From: Streptomyces sp. SUK 48
GTDB taxonomy: Bacteria; Actinomycetota; Actinomycetes; Streptomycetales; Streptomycetaceae
Direction: 5' to 3'
DNA length: 64,000 nucleotides
Assembly: GCF_009650765.1 (NCBI RefSeq)
Contig: NZ_CP045740.1
Location: 3,634,001-3,698,000, forward strand
Shown: one piece after another, positions 19,806 through 28,340 of the stretch
How positions within the stretch are numbered: position 1 is the stretch's first letter
Layout of the letters: the number at the start of each line of letters is the position of its first letter
The notes under the pieces: model-generated
What the model was told of the DNA's origin: nothing
What the model saw: the letters and a program-made list of their open reading frames with translations, nothing else
Databases searched by the model: none
Made by a program: the position numbers and the translations under genes

Positions 19806-22800
19806 CTACAGCCGCCGTCCCGCCTCCGTGACCCCCATCGCGTCGTACAGCGCCCGCGCCTCGGCGTGGTGCCGTTCGGCCGTCCTGCCGTCGTCCAGCG
19901 CCCGCGCGGCCTCCGCCATCCCGTGCAGGGCGTGCGCGATCTCGATCCGGAAGCCGTGCCGGGACGCCAGTTCGTGGGCCTGGCCGTGCAGTTCCATGGC
20001 GCGCTCGGGTGCCCCGCTGCGCAGATGGACCAGGCCGACCACGTTGGACACCGCGGCCTGCCGCAGCGCCGTGCCCTCCGCGGAGACCAGGTCGAGGGCC
20101 CGCTCGGCGTGCTCCGCGGCCGAGCGCACATCGCCGAGCCGCTGGCAGACGCGGGCCCAGTGGGCGAGGACGACCGCGACGTTGGCCGGCTTGCGGGACT
20201 CGTCGCACAGCTCCAGGGCCTGGGCGAGGCAGGCGCGTGCCCGTTCGTCCTCGCCGGTGCCGAGGTGGGCGAGGGCAAGGAAGGTCAGCGAGTGGATCTC
20301 GTTGTTGCGCTCGCCCAGGCGCCGGTTCAGCTCGGTGGCGCGGGCCGCGTTGCGGGCGGCCTCCTCGTAGTGCCCGGTCCAGATCTGCACGGTGGCGAGG
20401 TTGACCAGCGCCTCCGCCTCCATCCGGGCCACGCCCAGCTGCCGGTGCAGCCCGATGCCCTGGTCCAGATAGGTGCGGGCCTCCTCGAAGTTGCCGAGGG
20501 AGCCGTGCAGCAGCCCGAGTACGTCCAGGCACATCGCCTCGGAGCGGGGGGCGCTGCCCCGGGACAGCTCCAGGCCCTCCTGGGCGGTGGTGATGCCGTC
20601 CTGGAAGTCGCCGAGCCACCAGTGCGCGACGGCCAGGTTGCACAGGCTGATGCCGAGCAGCCCGGAGTCGTCCAGCTGGCGGCAGGCGGCCACCCCGATC
20701 CGGCCGACGACCCGGAACTCCTCGTAACGGCCGCGCAGATCGAGGTAGAAGAGCAGATTGCGGGCGAGCAGGGCGGCCGGGCGGTGCAGCCCCTGGGTGC
20801 CGGCCTGGGCGACCACCGCGAGCAGCGCCTCGTACTCCCGGTCGAACCAGCGCAGCGCCTGCTCGCCGTCGTCCAGCCGGGGCAGCGCGGCGGTGTCGCT
20901 CGTGGCCGGGATCTCGCCGTAGCGGCTGCGGCCGGGGAAGAGGGTCTCGCAGGCCCGGTCGGTGCTCCGGATGTAGTACGCCACCAGGCGCTCGACGGCC
21001 GATTCCTCGTCGTCCTCCACCTCGCGCACGCTGAGCGCGTAGGTGCGCACCAGGTCGTGGAAGCCGTACAGGCCCGCCTCGTGCTGCTCCAGCAGATGGG
21101 CGTCCAGGAGGCACTCCAAGAGGTCCTCCGCGTCATGCCCGTCGGTGCCGAGCAGGGCGGCGGCGGAGGGCACGTCGATGGCGCTGCCCGGGTGCAGCCC
21201 GAGCAGCCGGAAGGCGGCCCGCTGGTCCTCGTCCATGGCCTGGTACGACAGCCGGAGCGTGGCCTCCACGCTGCGTTCCCCGGCGCTCAGTTCGCGCAGC
21301 CGCCGGGTCTCGTCGGCGAGCCGGTCCACCAGGTACTGCACGGTCCAGCGGGGCCGGTTGCGCAGCCGCGCGGTGGTGATGCGCAGGGCGAGCGGCAGCC
21401 CCCCGCACAGCCGGGCCAGCCGGTCCACGGCCCGTGGTTCGGCGGCCGTGCGCTCGACGCCCAGCATCCGGGTGAGCAGGGTGGCGCTGTCGCCGGCCGA
21501 CAGCAGCCCCAGCGACAGCCACTCCGAGCCGTCCAGGTCGAGCATCCGGACCCGGCTGGTGACGATGGCGAGGCAGTCCTCGGAGGCGGGCAGCAGCGGC
21601 CGCACCTGGGCGGCGTCGGCGGCGTTGTCCAGCAGGAGCAGCAACTTCCGCTGGGCGGAAACGGTTCGCCAGAAGGTGGTACGGCGCTCCAGGTCATCCG
21701 GTATTCGATCGTCCGGTATGCCCAGATTGTGCAGTAAGGAGTGCAGTACGGCGCCGGGTTCCTGGGCCTTCTCGCCAGGGCTGAAGCCGCGCAGGTCCAC
21801 GAAGAGCTGCCCGTCGGGATACTCGGGGGCCAGCAGATGGGCGGCGTGCACCGCGAGCGCGGTCTTGCCGCTGCCGCCCATGCCGTCCACGCCGACGATC
21901 CGGGTGCCGCCGGTGGCCGGGGCGCAGCCCACGGTGACCAGCCGGGCCAGTTCCTCGTCCCGGCCGGTGAAGTCCGGCAGGTCGTAGGGCAGGGTGCAGG
22001 GCGCGGGCTCGGTGCCCGAGTGCTGGGTGGTGTAGGGCGCGGGGACCAGCAGGGCGGCGCGGTCGGCCACCGACTGCGGTACGCGGGCGGCGACTTCGGG
22101 GCTGTCGCGCAGGATCGCCTCGTAGAGCCGGGTGAGTTCGGCGCCGGGGTCGATGCCCAGCTCCTCCACCAGCAGATCGCGTACCCGCCCGAACTCCTCC
22201 AGCGCCTCGGCCTGCCGTCCGGCCCGGTACAGCGCCAGCATCAGCCGGCCGCGCAGGGTCTCCCGCAGCGGGTGCGCGGTGACCAGCTCGCGCAGCGGCC
22301 CGATCAGCTCGGCGGACTGGCCCAGTTCCAGCTGGAGTTCGAAATACTGCTCGGCCACCGCCATGTGGCGCTCTTCGAGTGCCGCGGACGCCCCGCTGAT
22401 CACGTCGCCGCCCGCGCCCGCCATCACCGGGCCCCGCCACAGCTCCAGGCAGGAGCGCAGGTGTCCGACGGCCTCCTCGGGCCGTCCGGCCGCCACCGCC
22501 TGCCGGGCCTGTCTGGAACGCTCGGTGAACTCGTGAAGATCCAGCTGGTGTTCACCGAGCACGGCGCGGTACCCGGCGCCGTCGGTGACGATCAGGGCCG
22601 CGCCGTCCGGGATATGGGTGCGCAGGGCCGCGACGCACTTGCGGACCTGGTGGCTCGCGGTCTGCGGCGGCTCGTCGTCCCAGGCCGCCGCGATCAGCCG
22701 GGACATCGGCACCATACGGCCGGGTTCGAGCAGCAGGGTGACCAGCACCCGTTCCTGGGTCGGACTGCCCAGCCTCAACCGGCGCTCCCCGCACCAGCCT

Positions 22801-22859
22801 TCGAGCGAGCCGAGGATGTTGAAGCGCACGACAGGACGACCGGATGCCGCCGATTCCAC
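19806..22859 (-). CDS. AfsR-like SARP transcriptional regulator with NB-ARC and TPR domains
   Basis: This large pathway regulator has 1017 aa. In order it has an OmpR-type winged helix (about 10-95, RFNILGSLEGW start), a bacterial transcriptional activation domain (about 95-245), an NB-ARC ATPase (P-loop GVDGMGGSGKTAL near 325; Walker B KLLLLLDNA; sensor CGGLPLAL) and about seven C-terminal TPRs (about 690-1010, e.g. LGNFEEARTYLDQGI). ATP hydrolysis and TPR interactions normally gate DNA binding in AfsR-type proteins. GTG 22859 is preferred because GGAGGGG lies 8 bases upstream; an ATG at 22913 would add 18 residues. A second, small SARP gene lies upstream in the same orientation. Targets are unknown. 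Confidence 0.93.
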   Translation of the reverse strand: MESAASGRPVVRFNILGSLEGWCGERRLRLGSPTQERVLVTLLLEPGRMVPMSRLIAAAWDDEPPQTASHQVRKCVAALRTHIPDGAALIVTDGAGYRAVLGEHQLDLHEFTERSRQARQAVAAGRPEEAVGHLRSCLELWRGPVMAGAGGDVISGASAALEERHMAVAEQYFELQLELGQSAELIGPLRELVTAHPLRETLRGRLMLALYRAGRQAEALEEFGRVRDLLVEELGIDPGAELTRLYEAILRDSPEVAARVPQSVADRAALLVPAPYTTQHSGTEPAPCTLPYDLPDFTGRDEELARLVTVGCAPATGGTRIVGVDGMGGSGKTALAVHAAHLLAPEYPDGQLFVDLRGFSPGEKAQEPGAVLHSLLHNLGIPDDRIPDDLERRTTFWRTVSAQRKLLLLLDNAADAAQVRPLLPASEDCLAIVTSRVRMLDLDGSEWLSLGLLSAGDSATLLTRMLGVERTAAEPRAVDRLARLCGGLPLALRITTARLRNRPRWTVQYLVDRLADETRRLRELSAGERSVEATLRLSYQAMDEDQRAAFRLLGLHPGSAIDVPSAAALLGTDGHDAEDLLECLLDAHLLEQHEAGLYGFHDLVRTYALSVREVEDDEESAVERLVAYYIRSTDRACETLFPGRSRYGEIPATSDTAALPRLDDGEQALRWFDREYEALLAVVAQAGTQGLHRPAALLARNLLFYLDLRGRYEEFRVVGRIGVAACRQLDDSGLLGISLCNLAVAHWWLGDFQDGITTAQEGLELSRGSAPRSEAMCLDVLGLLHGSLGNFEEARTYLDQGIGLHRQLGVARMEAEALVNLATVQIWTGHYEEAARNAARATELNRRLGERNNEIHSLTFLALAHLGTGEDERARACLAQALELCDESRKPANVAVVLAHWARVCQRLGDVRSAAEHAERALDLVSAEGTALRQAAVSNVVGLVHLRSGAPERAMELHGQAHELASRHGFRIEIAHALHGMAEAARALDDGRTAERHHAEARALYDAMGVTEAGRRL

Positions 22860-23000
22860 GAACCCGTCCCCTCCGCCCCGCCGCGCCGCCCGGCCCGAGA
22901 TGTTCGGGACCATCCTAGGTTGTACCCGAACGAGCAACACGGAGGAGGTGATTCCGGCTACCTGGGGTCTTCCTCGGTCCTGGCGAACAGGCTAACCACC

Positions 23001-23795
23001 TCAGGCGATCTGGAGGAGGGTCGAACGCGCATCCCTGACGAGAGCGGGATCATGCCGAAGGATAGCGCTCTCAACCCGGCGTAGCGCGGGCGAGGGCTGG
23101 ATGCCGAGTTCCTCGTCGAGCTGCCGGCGCATCCGGCGGAACACCTCGAGCGCGTCCGCCTGCCGGCCCGAGCAGTAGAGGGCGATCATCAGCTGCTCGC
23201 AGAACCGTTCGCGCAGGGGGTAGTGGCTGTGCGCCTCGGCCAGCTCCGCGAGCACCGCCGCATGCTGTCCGAGCCGCAGTTCCGCGTCGAACCGCAGCTC
23301 CATGGCCCGCATCCGGTACTCCTCGTACCGGGCTCCGGCGAGCTGGCACAGGGTCCCGCCGGGGAACCCGCCGAACACCGGACCCCGCCACAGCGCGAGC
23401 GCCTGCCCGAGCATCCGGGCGGTGCCCTCCGCGTCGTACGAAGACGCGGATTCCGCCTTCCGTACGGTCCGTACGAACTCGGCGGCGTCCATCTCGCCCT
23501 CGTCCACGGTCAGCCGGTAACCCGAGGGATGCATCGTCACCCGGGATACCGGACGCCCCGGTTCCAGGACCTTCAGCTTCCGCCGAAGCCTGCTCACATG
23601 CGCCTGGAGGGCATTGGACTGGTTGTCGGGTACGGTCTCGCCCCACATCTCCTCGACCAGGCTCTCCCCGGACACCGGCTGCCCCTCGCTGACGAGCAGC
23701 GTCTGTACGAGGGTGCGCTGGAGGTCGCCACAGATCTCCGCGGGGCCGGACACGGTACGGACCTGTAGTGCCCCGAGGATCGAGAACTTCAGCAT
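23001..23795 (-). CDS. Small SARP family transcriptional activator
   Basis: The 264-aa protein has the minimal SARP layout of ActII-ORF4 and RedD: a winged-helix domain (about 1-95, with LKFSILGALQV and SNALQAHVSRLRRKL as recognition region) and a BTAD (about 98-245, RMLGQALALWRGPVFGGF). Such activators switch on antibiotic gene clusters. No biosynthetic cluster is present beside it except an ATP-grasp remnant. This suggests an orphan or a decayed cluster. Start ATG 23795. Confidence 0.92.
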   Translation of the reverse strand: MLKFSILGALQVRTVSGPAEICGDLQRTLVQTLLVSEGQPVSGESLVEEMWGETVPDNQSNALQAHVSRLRRKLKVLEPGRPVSRVTMHPSGYRLTVDEGEMDAAEFVRTVRKAESASSYDAEGTARMLGQALALWRGPVFGGFPGGTLCQLAGARYEEYRMRAMELRFDAELRLGQHAAVLAELAEAHSHYPLRERFCEQLMIALYCSGRQADALEVFRRMRRQLDEELGIQPSPALRRVESAILRHDPALVRDARSTLLQIA

Positions 23796-23911
23796 CCTGG
23801 CTCCGCCTCCTGTTGACGTCGCTGGCGTCGTCGTCCTTCTTCCGGCGACGTATCAACAGTGAAGGGAGGTCCTCCCGTTTCGTTACCGATCCGGTCCCGG
23901 TGGGGTCCGGA

Positions 23912-24715
23912 TCAGCTCGCCTGGCCCGCGACCAGCTCACCCAGCGAGGTCACCCGCTGGGCGGCGCCGGCCGGTGAGTCGGCGTGCACCACGAAGTGAC
24001 CCGGCGGGCAGCTGCCCCGCGCCGGCACGAACCGGACACCGGGAAGCCGGTGCTCGGGGCCCGGTGAGCGGCTCGATTCGGCCGCGGCGGCGAATCGTTC
24101 CGGCCGCGCGACCTCGACGAGCTTTCCGGCCAGTACCCGTACGGCCCCGGCGGCCAGGTCGAAGCCCCCGGCCACGCTGAGGAGTTCGGGGATCGGATCG
24201 TCCCCGAGCCCCGCCCGGCAGCAGGTGATCACCGGGCCCTGCCGGGTCAGGGTGACCCCGGTGTGCGCGGGCCCGTACTGGTACCCGGTCAGGTCCAGGA
24301 GCGCGGTCACCACGGCCCGTACCTCCGCCGCGGTGTCCTCCGTCAGCGGGGCCGGGGAGAGCAGGCCGTACGGCATCCGGGCCGTGATCCCCACGGTCTG
24401 GTGCATGCCGTGCACGCTCAGCGTCTCCACGGTCAGCCGGGGCGCGCCGGAGACCGCCCCGGCGTCCGGCGACAGCCGGTTGTCCCGGACGAGCCGCTGT
24501 ACGGCGTCCGGGTCCGCGAGCAGCCGCAGCGCGCGTGCGGGGTTGACGAACAGCCCGGCCGCCGCGGCCTCCTTCAGGAGGGGCCGCAGCGCGGACTCGT
24601 CGTGCGTGTCGGCCCAGGCCGCCCGCACTTGAACACCGGCCCGCTGTGCCTCTCCGAGGAGGCGCGGGTCGGGGTTCAGCAGGAAGATCCGGCTGACGTC
24701 GTTGTCTTCTTTCAT
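23912..24715 (-). CDS. Degenerate ATP-grasp family protein
   Basis: The 267-aa protein retains parts of the carboxylate-amine ligase type of ATP-grasp enzymes: VETLSVHGMHQTVGITARMP (the strand pair after the central domain) and LTGYQYGPAHTGVTLTRQGPVI. The region that should hold the Glu/Asn metal ligands (normally E-x-N-x-R) reads CCRAGLGDD, and the protein is about 130 residues short of the family. Catalysis is therefore unlikely. It precedes the SARP gene in the same direction with a 116-base gap. It could be a relic of a natural-product cluster or a binding protein. Confidence 0.6.
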   Translation of the reverse strand: MKEDNDVSRIFLLNPDPRLLGEAQRAGVQVRAAWADTHDESALRPLLKEAAAAGLFVNPARALRLLADPDAVQRLVRDNRLSPDAGAVSGAPRLTVETLSVHGMHQTVGITARMPYGLLSPAPLTEDTAAEVRAVVTALLDLTGYQYGPAHTGVTLTRQGPVITCCRAGLGDDPIPELLSVAGGFDLAAGAVRVLAGKLVEVARPERFAAAAESSRSPGPEHRLPGVRFVPARGSCPPGHFVVHADSPAGAAQRVTSLGELVAGQAS

Positions 24716-24867
24716 ACCTCTGCTCGGATGACGAAGTCGGCGAGGGTGGAAAGGCAGGCTACGAGCGGGCGTTACCGATCCGGTCCCGGACGGTTCCCCG
24801 GCATTTGGTTGCGGACAGAACGCCCCGTACGCTACCGGTCCTCTCCCCTCGCCGACCCGTCAATCGC

Positions 24868-25116
24868 TCACCTCGCCTGTACGTGGGCAACTGTGAGGAA
24901 GGATGCCCAGGTGGAGGGGTGAACAGTGAGGTGAGTAAGGGGAAGTTTCGAGTCGCGGATGTGGATGGCCGTGGGGTGTTCGGCGACCTCGACGCACTGG
25001 CCGCCTTCTCCGCTGCTATAGCTGGATTTGCGCCAGGCGTAGGAGAGTTCGACGCACTCGCCGCCATCATTGCTGCTGTAGCTGGACTTGAACCACACCG
25101 GGCTCTCAGCGCTCAT
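24868..25116 (-). CDS. DUF397 protein, second copy
   Basis: The 82-aa protein consists of two DUF397 half-motifs, WFKSSYSSNDGGECVELSY and WRKSSYSSGEGGQCVEVAE, followed by the usual IHIRDSKLPL and a short C-terminal strand. DUF397 proteins accompany XRE regulators of the WhiJ type and are thought to bind and inhibit them. ATG 25116 overlaps the stop of the first DUF397 gene (ATGA). Highly similar to its neighbour; a tandem duplication. Confidence 0.9.
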   Translation of the reverse strand: MSAESPVWFKSSYSSNDGGECVELSYAWRKSSYSSGEGGQCVEVAEHPTAIHIRDSKLPLTHLTVHPSTWASFLTVAHVQAR

Positions 25117-25364
25117 GTCGTCTCCGTCTTCTCCGCGTCGAGGAAGGCGACCCATGCGGTGGGGCGGATGGTGAGGTGGGGGGCGGTGGGACGCTTGGAG
25201 TCGCGGATGTGGATGGCGGCGGGGTGCTCGGCGACCTCGACGCACTCGCCACCCGCGCCGCCGCTGTAGCTCGACTTGCGCCAGGTGAAGGAGAGTTCGA
25301 CGCACTCGCCGCCCTCATGGCTGCTGTAGCTGGACTTGAACCAGGCCCGGCTCTCGGTGTTCAT
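25113..25364 (-). CDS. DUF397 protein, first copy
   Basis: The 83-aa protein has the same double-motif layout: WFKSSYSSHEGGECVELSF and WRKSSYSGGAGGECVEVAE, then IHIRDSKRPTAP. Most DUF397 proteins have a single motif of about 60 aa, so the internal doubling is notable. ATG 25364 overlaps the XRE stop and its own stop overlaps the next DUF397 start, giving a tightly coupled three-gene operon. Confidence 0.92.
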   Translation of the reverse strand: MNTESRAWFKSSYSSHEGGECVELSFTWRKSSYSGGAGGECVEVAEHPAAIHIRDSKRPTAPHLTIRPTAWVAFLDAEKTETT

Positions 25365-26224
25365 AGCTTCTCCAGTTTCTCCGCGATCAGAGCGCGGGAC
25401 CCCTTGGGAGTCAGTGCCATCGCGCGCATGATCCCATAGCGGTCGGCGATCTTCCGGACGTCTTCGCGGTTGATGATCAGCTGGGGGTGACCCTGTGCTT
25501 CCAGGTACGCAACCTGCTCGTGTCCCTTCGGAACTAGAAGGTTGAACGCGCTGTCCAGGCTGGGGTGTTCCTCCATTTCGGTCGGCATCACCTGGATCTC
25601 GACGTTCTGCCTGTCCCCGATGGTCAGCAGGCGGCGCAGCTGATCAGCGTGGACCCGCGAGCCGCCGATCGGCCGGTCGAGTACCGCCTCTTCGAGGACG
25701 TAGCTGACGATGGGCGCGGGCCAACGCTCAAAGACCTGCTGACGTGAGAGTCGGTCGGCCAGCCGCTTCTCGATGGTCTCCTCGCTGAGGAACGGCCGCC
25801 CCCTGGCGAACACGACCCGCGCGTGAGCCTCGGTCTGCAAGAGGCCAGGCACCGCGATGTTGGCGTAGAAGTGCAGCTCCACCGCCTCCTTCTCCATCTC
25901 AGCCTGGCCCCGGTACCAGTCGGGGTGCCGGGTCCGAGCCCGCCGCATCGCGTCCTCCACCTCGGGAATGACCGCGATCAGCAGCCCGTTGGCGTTGAGG
26001 ATGGGGTCCGCCTTGACCAGGAAGTCCGGCCTAGGGGTCCGCACGCCCCGCTCCATGGCCGAGATCTGGTCGGGGCCGTACCCGACCAGCGCCCCGAACT
26101 CCGGCTGACTGAGCCCCGCCCGCTCCCGCAGGAGCTTCAACTGCCTGCCCACCATGGCGAAGACACCCGCCGCCCCGTTCTCCTGCCCAGGAGTGTCCGG
26201 CCGCCGCTCTTGTTCGTCTACCAC
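25361..26224 (-). CDS. WhiJ-like XRE family transcriptional regulator with DUF5753 domain
   Basis: The 287-aa protein has an N-terminal helix-turn-helix (about 25-85; LRERAGLSQPEFGALVGYGPDQISAMERG) and a C-terminal DUF5753 domain (about 110-280; LHFYANIAVPGLLQTEAHARVVF, DRPIGGSRVHADQL). This family, with DUF397 and an HATPase partner, forms the whiJ/abaA-type loci that influence development and antibiotic production in Streptomyces. GTG 26224 has GGAGG six bases upstream. The HATPase gene is divergent, so the 108-base spacer probably holds the operator. Confidence 0.93.
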   Translation of the reverse strand: MVDEQERRPDTPGQENGAAGVFAMVGRQLKLLRERAGLSQPEFGALVGYGPDQISAMERGVRTPRPDFLVKADPILNANGLLIAVIPEVEDAMRRARTRHPDWYRGQAEMEKEAVELHFYANIAVPGLLQTEAHARVVFARGRPFLSEETIEKRLADRLSRQQVFERWPAPIVSYVLEEAVLDRPIGGSRVHADQLRRLLTIGDRQNVEIQVMPTEMEEHPSLDSAFNLLVPKGHEQVAYLEAQGHPQLIINREDVRKIADRYGIMRAMALTPKGSRALIAEKLEKL

Positions 26225-26332
26225 TCCGTCCTCCGCTCTCTCCGTACACGCACCGACGCGTACCCGTACGACTACGCTGAGTCGCCGGGTTTCTCCTGGT
26301 CAGCGTAGGGAGAACCGGCCACGCTCGGTGTT

Positions 26333-26770
26333 GTGAATCTGGAAATCTCCACCCCCCTGAAAGAGTTGATCCAGCGGCTGTCCGCCACTCCCCGCGGCGC
26401 CCGACTGGCCCGACGCCTCACCGGAACCGCGCTCGACAACTGGGGTTACCCCTATGACGGGCCGCTGAACAACACCGCTCAGCTCCTCGTCTCGGAACTG
26501 GCGGCCAACGCCGTCACCCACGGTCGCGTACCGGGCCGGGACTTCGAGCTGCGGCTGACGCTGCTGCCCACGGAGGACACCCTGCTCATCGAGGTGAGCG
26601 ACACCCGGGGCGAACGCCGGCCGCAGGTCCTGCGCGCCGCCTTCGGGGACGAGCACGGCCGGGGTCTGGTCGTCGTGGACGCGCTGTCCCGGACCTGGGG
26701 CGTGCGCGAACGCATCGTCGGCAAGACGGTGTGGGCCGAGCTCCCGCTGACCGGTCCGCCCGACGCGTAG
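26333..26770 (+). CDS. HATPase_c domain ATP-binding protein (anti-sigma-like, whiJ-module partner)
   Basis: The 145-aa protein has the GHKL kinase-type ATP-binding fold seen in anti-sigma factors such as RsbW: N-box LLVSELAANAVTHG, G1 region LIEVSDTRGERRP and G2 HGRGLVVVDALSRTWGV. No histidine-kinase dimerisation domain. In whiJ/abaA-type loci such proteins are encoded beside the XRE/DUF397 pair. GTG start at 26333. Confidence 0.88.
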   Translation: MNLEISTPLKELIQRLSATPRGARLARRLTGTALDNWGYPYDGPLNNTAQLLVSELAANAVTHGRVPGRDFELRLTLLPTEDTLLIEVSDTRGERRPQVLRAAFGDEHGRGLVVVDALSRTWGVRERIVGKTVWAELPLTGPPDA

Positions 26771-26792
26771 CCGTCCCGGCCGGCGCGTGACC

Positions 26793-26870
26793 CGGTCCAC
26801 GTGGCCGTGGTGAACGAAGAAGGACGAGTCCTGTTGCCGAAACACCTCATGTGGCCCGCTGGGCACTTCC
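26793..26870 (+). pseudogene. NUDIX gene fragment
   Basis: A stretch encoding VHVAVVNEEGRVLLPKHLMWP is closely similar at DNA and protein level to the beginning of the NUDIX gene at 28.9 kb (RVVRNERCQVLLLKHRMWP). The match stops before the Nudix box. It looks like the left end of a deleted or duplicated copy. Confidence 0.55.
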
Positions 26871-27150
26871 GACCGGCTCCGCGGATGGTGGCCGACGACA
26901 TCTGCTGCCTGCATGTCGGGCACCGACGTAGCCCCGAAGATCAAGGAACCGCAGACCGGAGACCCCCTGGGCTCGGATCTTCAACTGTCAGCCCTCGGTG
27001 GGCATCGGTTCTCCCCCGCCTTGGCCCAAGGGCTCGCCACCGTCGTGGTGGCTCTGGGGTGTGTCCGGCGCTCGGCCGAGCAGACTGCTCCGACCAGCAG
27101 ACGACGCTCCTCGGGTTCATCTACGACGGGAAAGGCGTGAAGCGAAGGCC
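26871..27150. other. Stretch without a recognisable gene
   Basis: Open frames cross this stretch on the plus strand, for example one starting MSGTDVAPKIKEPQ at 26913, but none shows a known domain, ribosome site or conserved pattern. It reads like decayed sequence between the NUDIX fragment and the integrase remnants. Confidence 0.4.
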
Positions 27151-27612
27151 GTGAACGAGATCGCCCCCCGGGTCCTGCTCGGGGCGATCCTCGCCCTGGC
27201 GACTCCGCAGGCCGTGGTGAGCATCGTCCACTACCTGCGGATCGATCGTCAGACCCGGGCGAACATCCGGCACGGGAAACACGTCTGGTTCGAGTGGGAG
27301 CGCCTGCCCGGCTTCAGCAAGACGTCGCTGATCAACAAGCTCATCTGCTACCTGGCCTCCTCCGACCCGGTGAAAGCCCCCGCCCAGGTCCCGACTCCGG
27401 CGCCCGCAACGAGTTGGACGGACAACGGCCTCGCCCCTTTCGGCACCTCCTCCGCGGCGGGGGACTCCGGACGATCCGTTTCCACGATCTCCGACACTCG
27501 ACCGCGATCGTGCTCCTGGGGCAAGGCTTCGATCCCGCCGTCATCAAGGAACTCCCTCGGCCGGACCGACGACGAACCCGAAGAACCACCCGCCACGGCC
27601 GTCGTCCGCTGA
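27151..27612 (+). CDS. Hypothetical protein, possible mobile-element remnant
   Basis: GTG 27151 opens a frame of 153 codons. The first 80 residues include LLGAILALATPQAVVSIVHYL, which could be a membrane segment, and a basic part RIDRQTRANIRHGKHVWFEW. The rest is Pro/Ser-rich and probably out of frame with an integrase remnant that uses another frame over the same bases. No family was recognised. It may be a fragment of an integrative-element gene. Confidence 0.3.
   Translation: MNEIAPRVLLGAILALATPQAVVSIVHYLRIDRQTRANIRHGKHVWFEWERLPGFSKTSLINKLICYLASSDPVKAPAQVPTPAPATSWTDNGLAPFGTSSAAGDSGRSVSTISDTRPRSCSWGKASIPPSSRNSLGRTDDEPEEPPATAVVR
27471..27554 (+). pseudogene. Tyrosine integrase C-terminal fragment
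   Basis: Twenty-eight codons read TIRFHDLRHSTAIVLLGQGF and DPAVIKEL, the box II region of phage-type tyrosine recombinases with the catalytic His-x-x-Arg. No other integrase part is in the same frame, and the final tyrosine is missing. This is a scrap of an integrase gene, marking the stretch as a former insertion site. Confidence 0.65.
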
Positions 27613-27646
27613 CGTTTCCGTCAGCGTTGCCGTCAAACACCTCAGA

Positions 27647-27677
27647 AGTCCCGCCGAAGGATCTCTTCGGCGGGACT
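27647..27677. terminator. Perfect hairpin, probable terminator
   Basis: AGTCCCGCCGAA and TTCGGCGGGACT form a 12-bp perfect stem with the 7-base loop GGATCTC. It stands between the integrase remnant (plus) and the unknown gene pair (minus, ending 27729), and can serve both directions. Confidence 0.75.
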
Positions 27678-27728
27678 CCCATTTCCTGCGAGACACAACG
27701 CAATGAGGTTGTATCTCTTTATGGTTGA

Positions 27729-28340
27729 TTAGATTGGGATGGTAAATCCCAGCGCACTTGCATATCGACTCGCCCACCCCTTGGCCGATGCCAGAACGTC
27801 CATAGACTTTCCGTTCGACAAGCGAATCGGTCCTTGTTCCAGCTGCCCCCGGATTCGCGACTCCAAGCCAGTGTCACCGATATCACGTGCCAGCACCAGA
27901 GCCTGCACAAGGCGAGCTGGATAGTTGGCTACGGGAAGCCAGACATAAAGGTCGCCTCGCTGTACGTCTTCGGGCGACGAAAGCAACTCGCAAAGATCGG
28001 TGCGATCGTCTACGAACCGAGCCGCTCGACCCAGCCCCTCCCGAAGAAACTCCTCCAGCGAGCTGTCCATAGCCTGCGGCCAGGGCATCTCGTTACTTGA
28101 ACTGCGAATCGGGATGGACATGCGCCCATACTTCTCCAGAGCCATGCCGAACTTCGCGTCGCCCACGTTCATGTGCCAGGCCAGCATGCCCGCAGCGTCT
28201 TTGGAGACCCACCCGAGGTACGCCAGCCTTTGAGACTCCCAGCGCACCTCACCCCTTCGTGACACTTCAGCCTGGGAAGGGACAGCGCCGAGGTCCATGG
28301 CCGCGCGCAACACGGCCGGCGCGGTCAGCGGCTTAGCCAT
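27729..28340 (-). CDS. Hypothetical protein, second gene of a lower-GC pair
   Basis: The 203-aa protein has no recognised domain. It is soluble, with a helix-rich middle (SLEEFLREGLGRAARFVDDRTDLCELL) and a repeat-like end (DIGDTGLESRIRGQL ... LSNGKSMDVLASAKGWASRYA). Codon use is less GC3-biased than neighbours, which suggests recent acquisition. Its ATG at 28340 lies inside the end of the upstream gene (8-base overlap), so the two proteins are made together. An immunity or chaperone role for the partner is possible, but nothing in the sequence shows it. Confidence 0.7.
   Translation of the reverse strand: MAKPLTAPAVLRAAMDLGAVPSQAEVSRRGEVRWESQRLAYLGWVSKDAAGMLAWHMNVGDAKFGMALEKYGRMSIPIRSSSNEMPWPQAMDSSLEEFLREGLGRAARFVDDRTDLCELLSSPEDVQRGDLYVWLPVANYPARLVQALVLARDIGDTGLESRIRGQLEQGPIRLSNGKSMDVLASAKGWASRYASALGFTIPI

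Noticed and set aside
22948..22995. Short plus-strand leader peptide (15 codons) behind GGAGGAG between the two SARP genes
   Set aside because: Both SARP genes are on the other strand, so it leads into nothing; probably chance.
27471..27677. Active integrative element with attachment site
   Set aside because: Only 28 codons of an integrase remain and no tRNA or flanking direct repeat was found.
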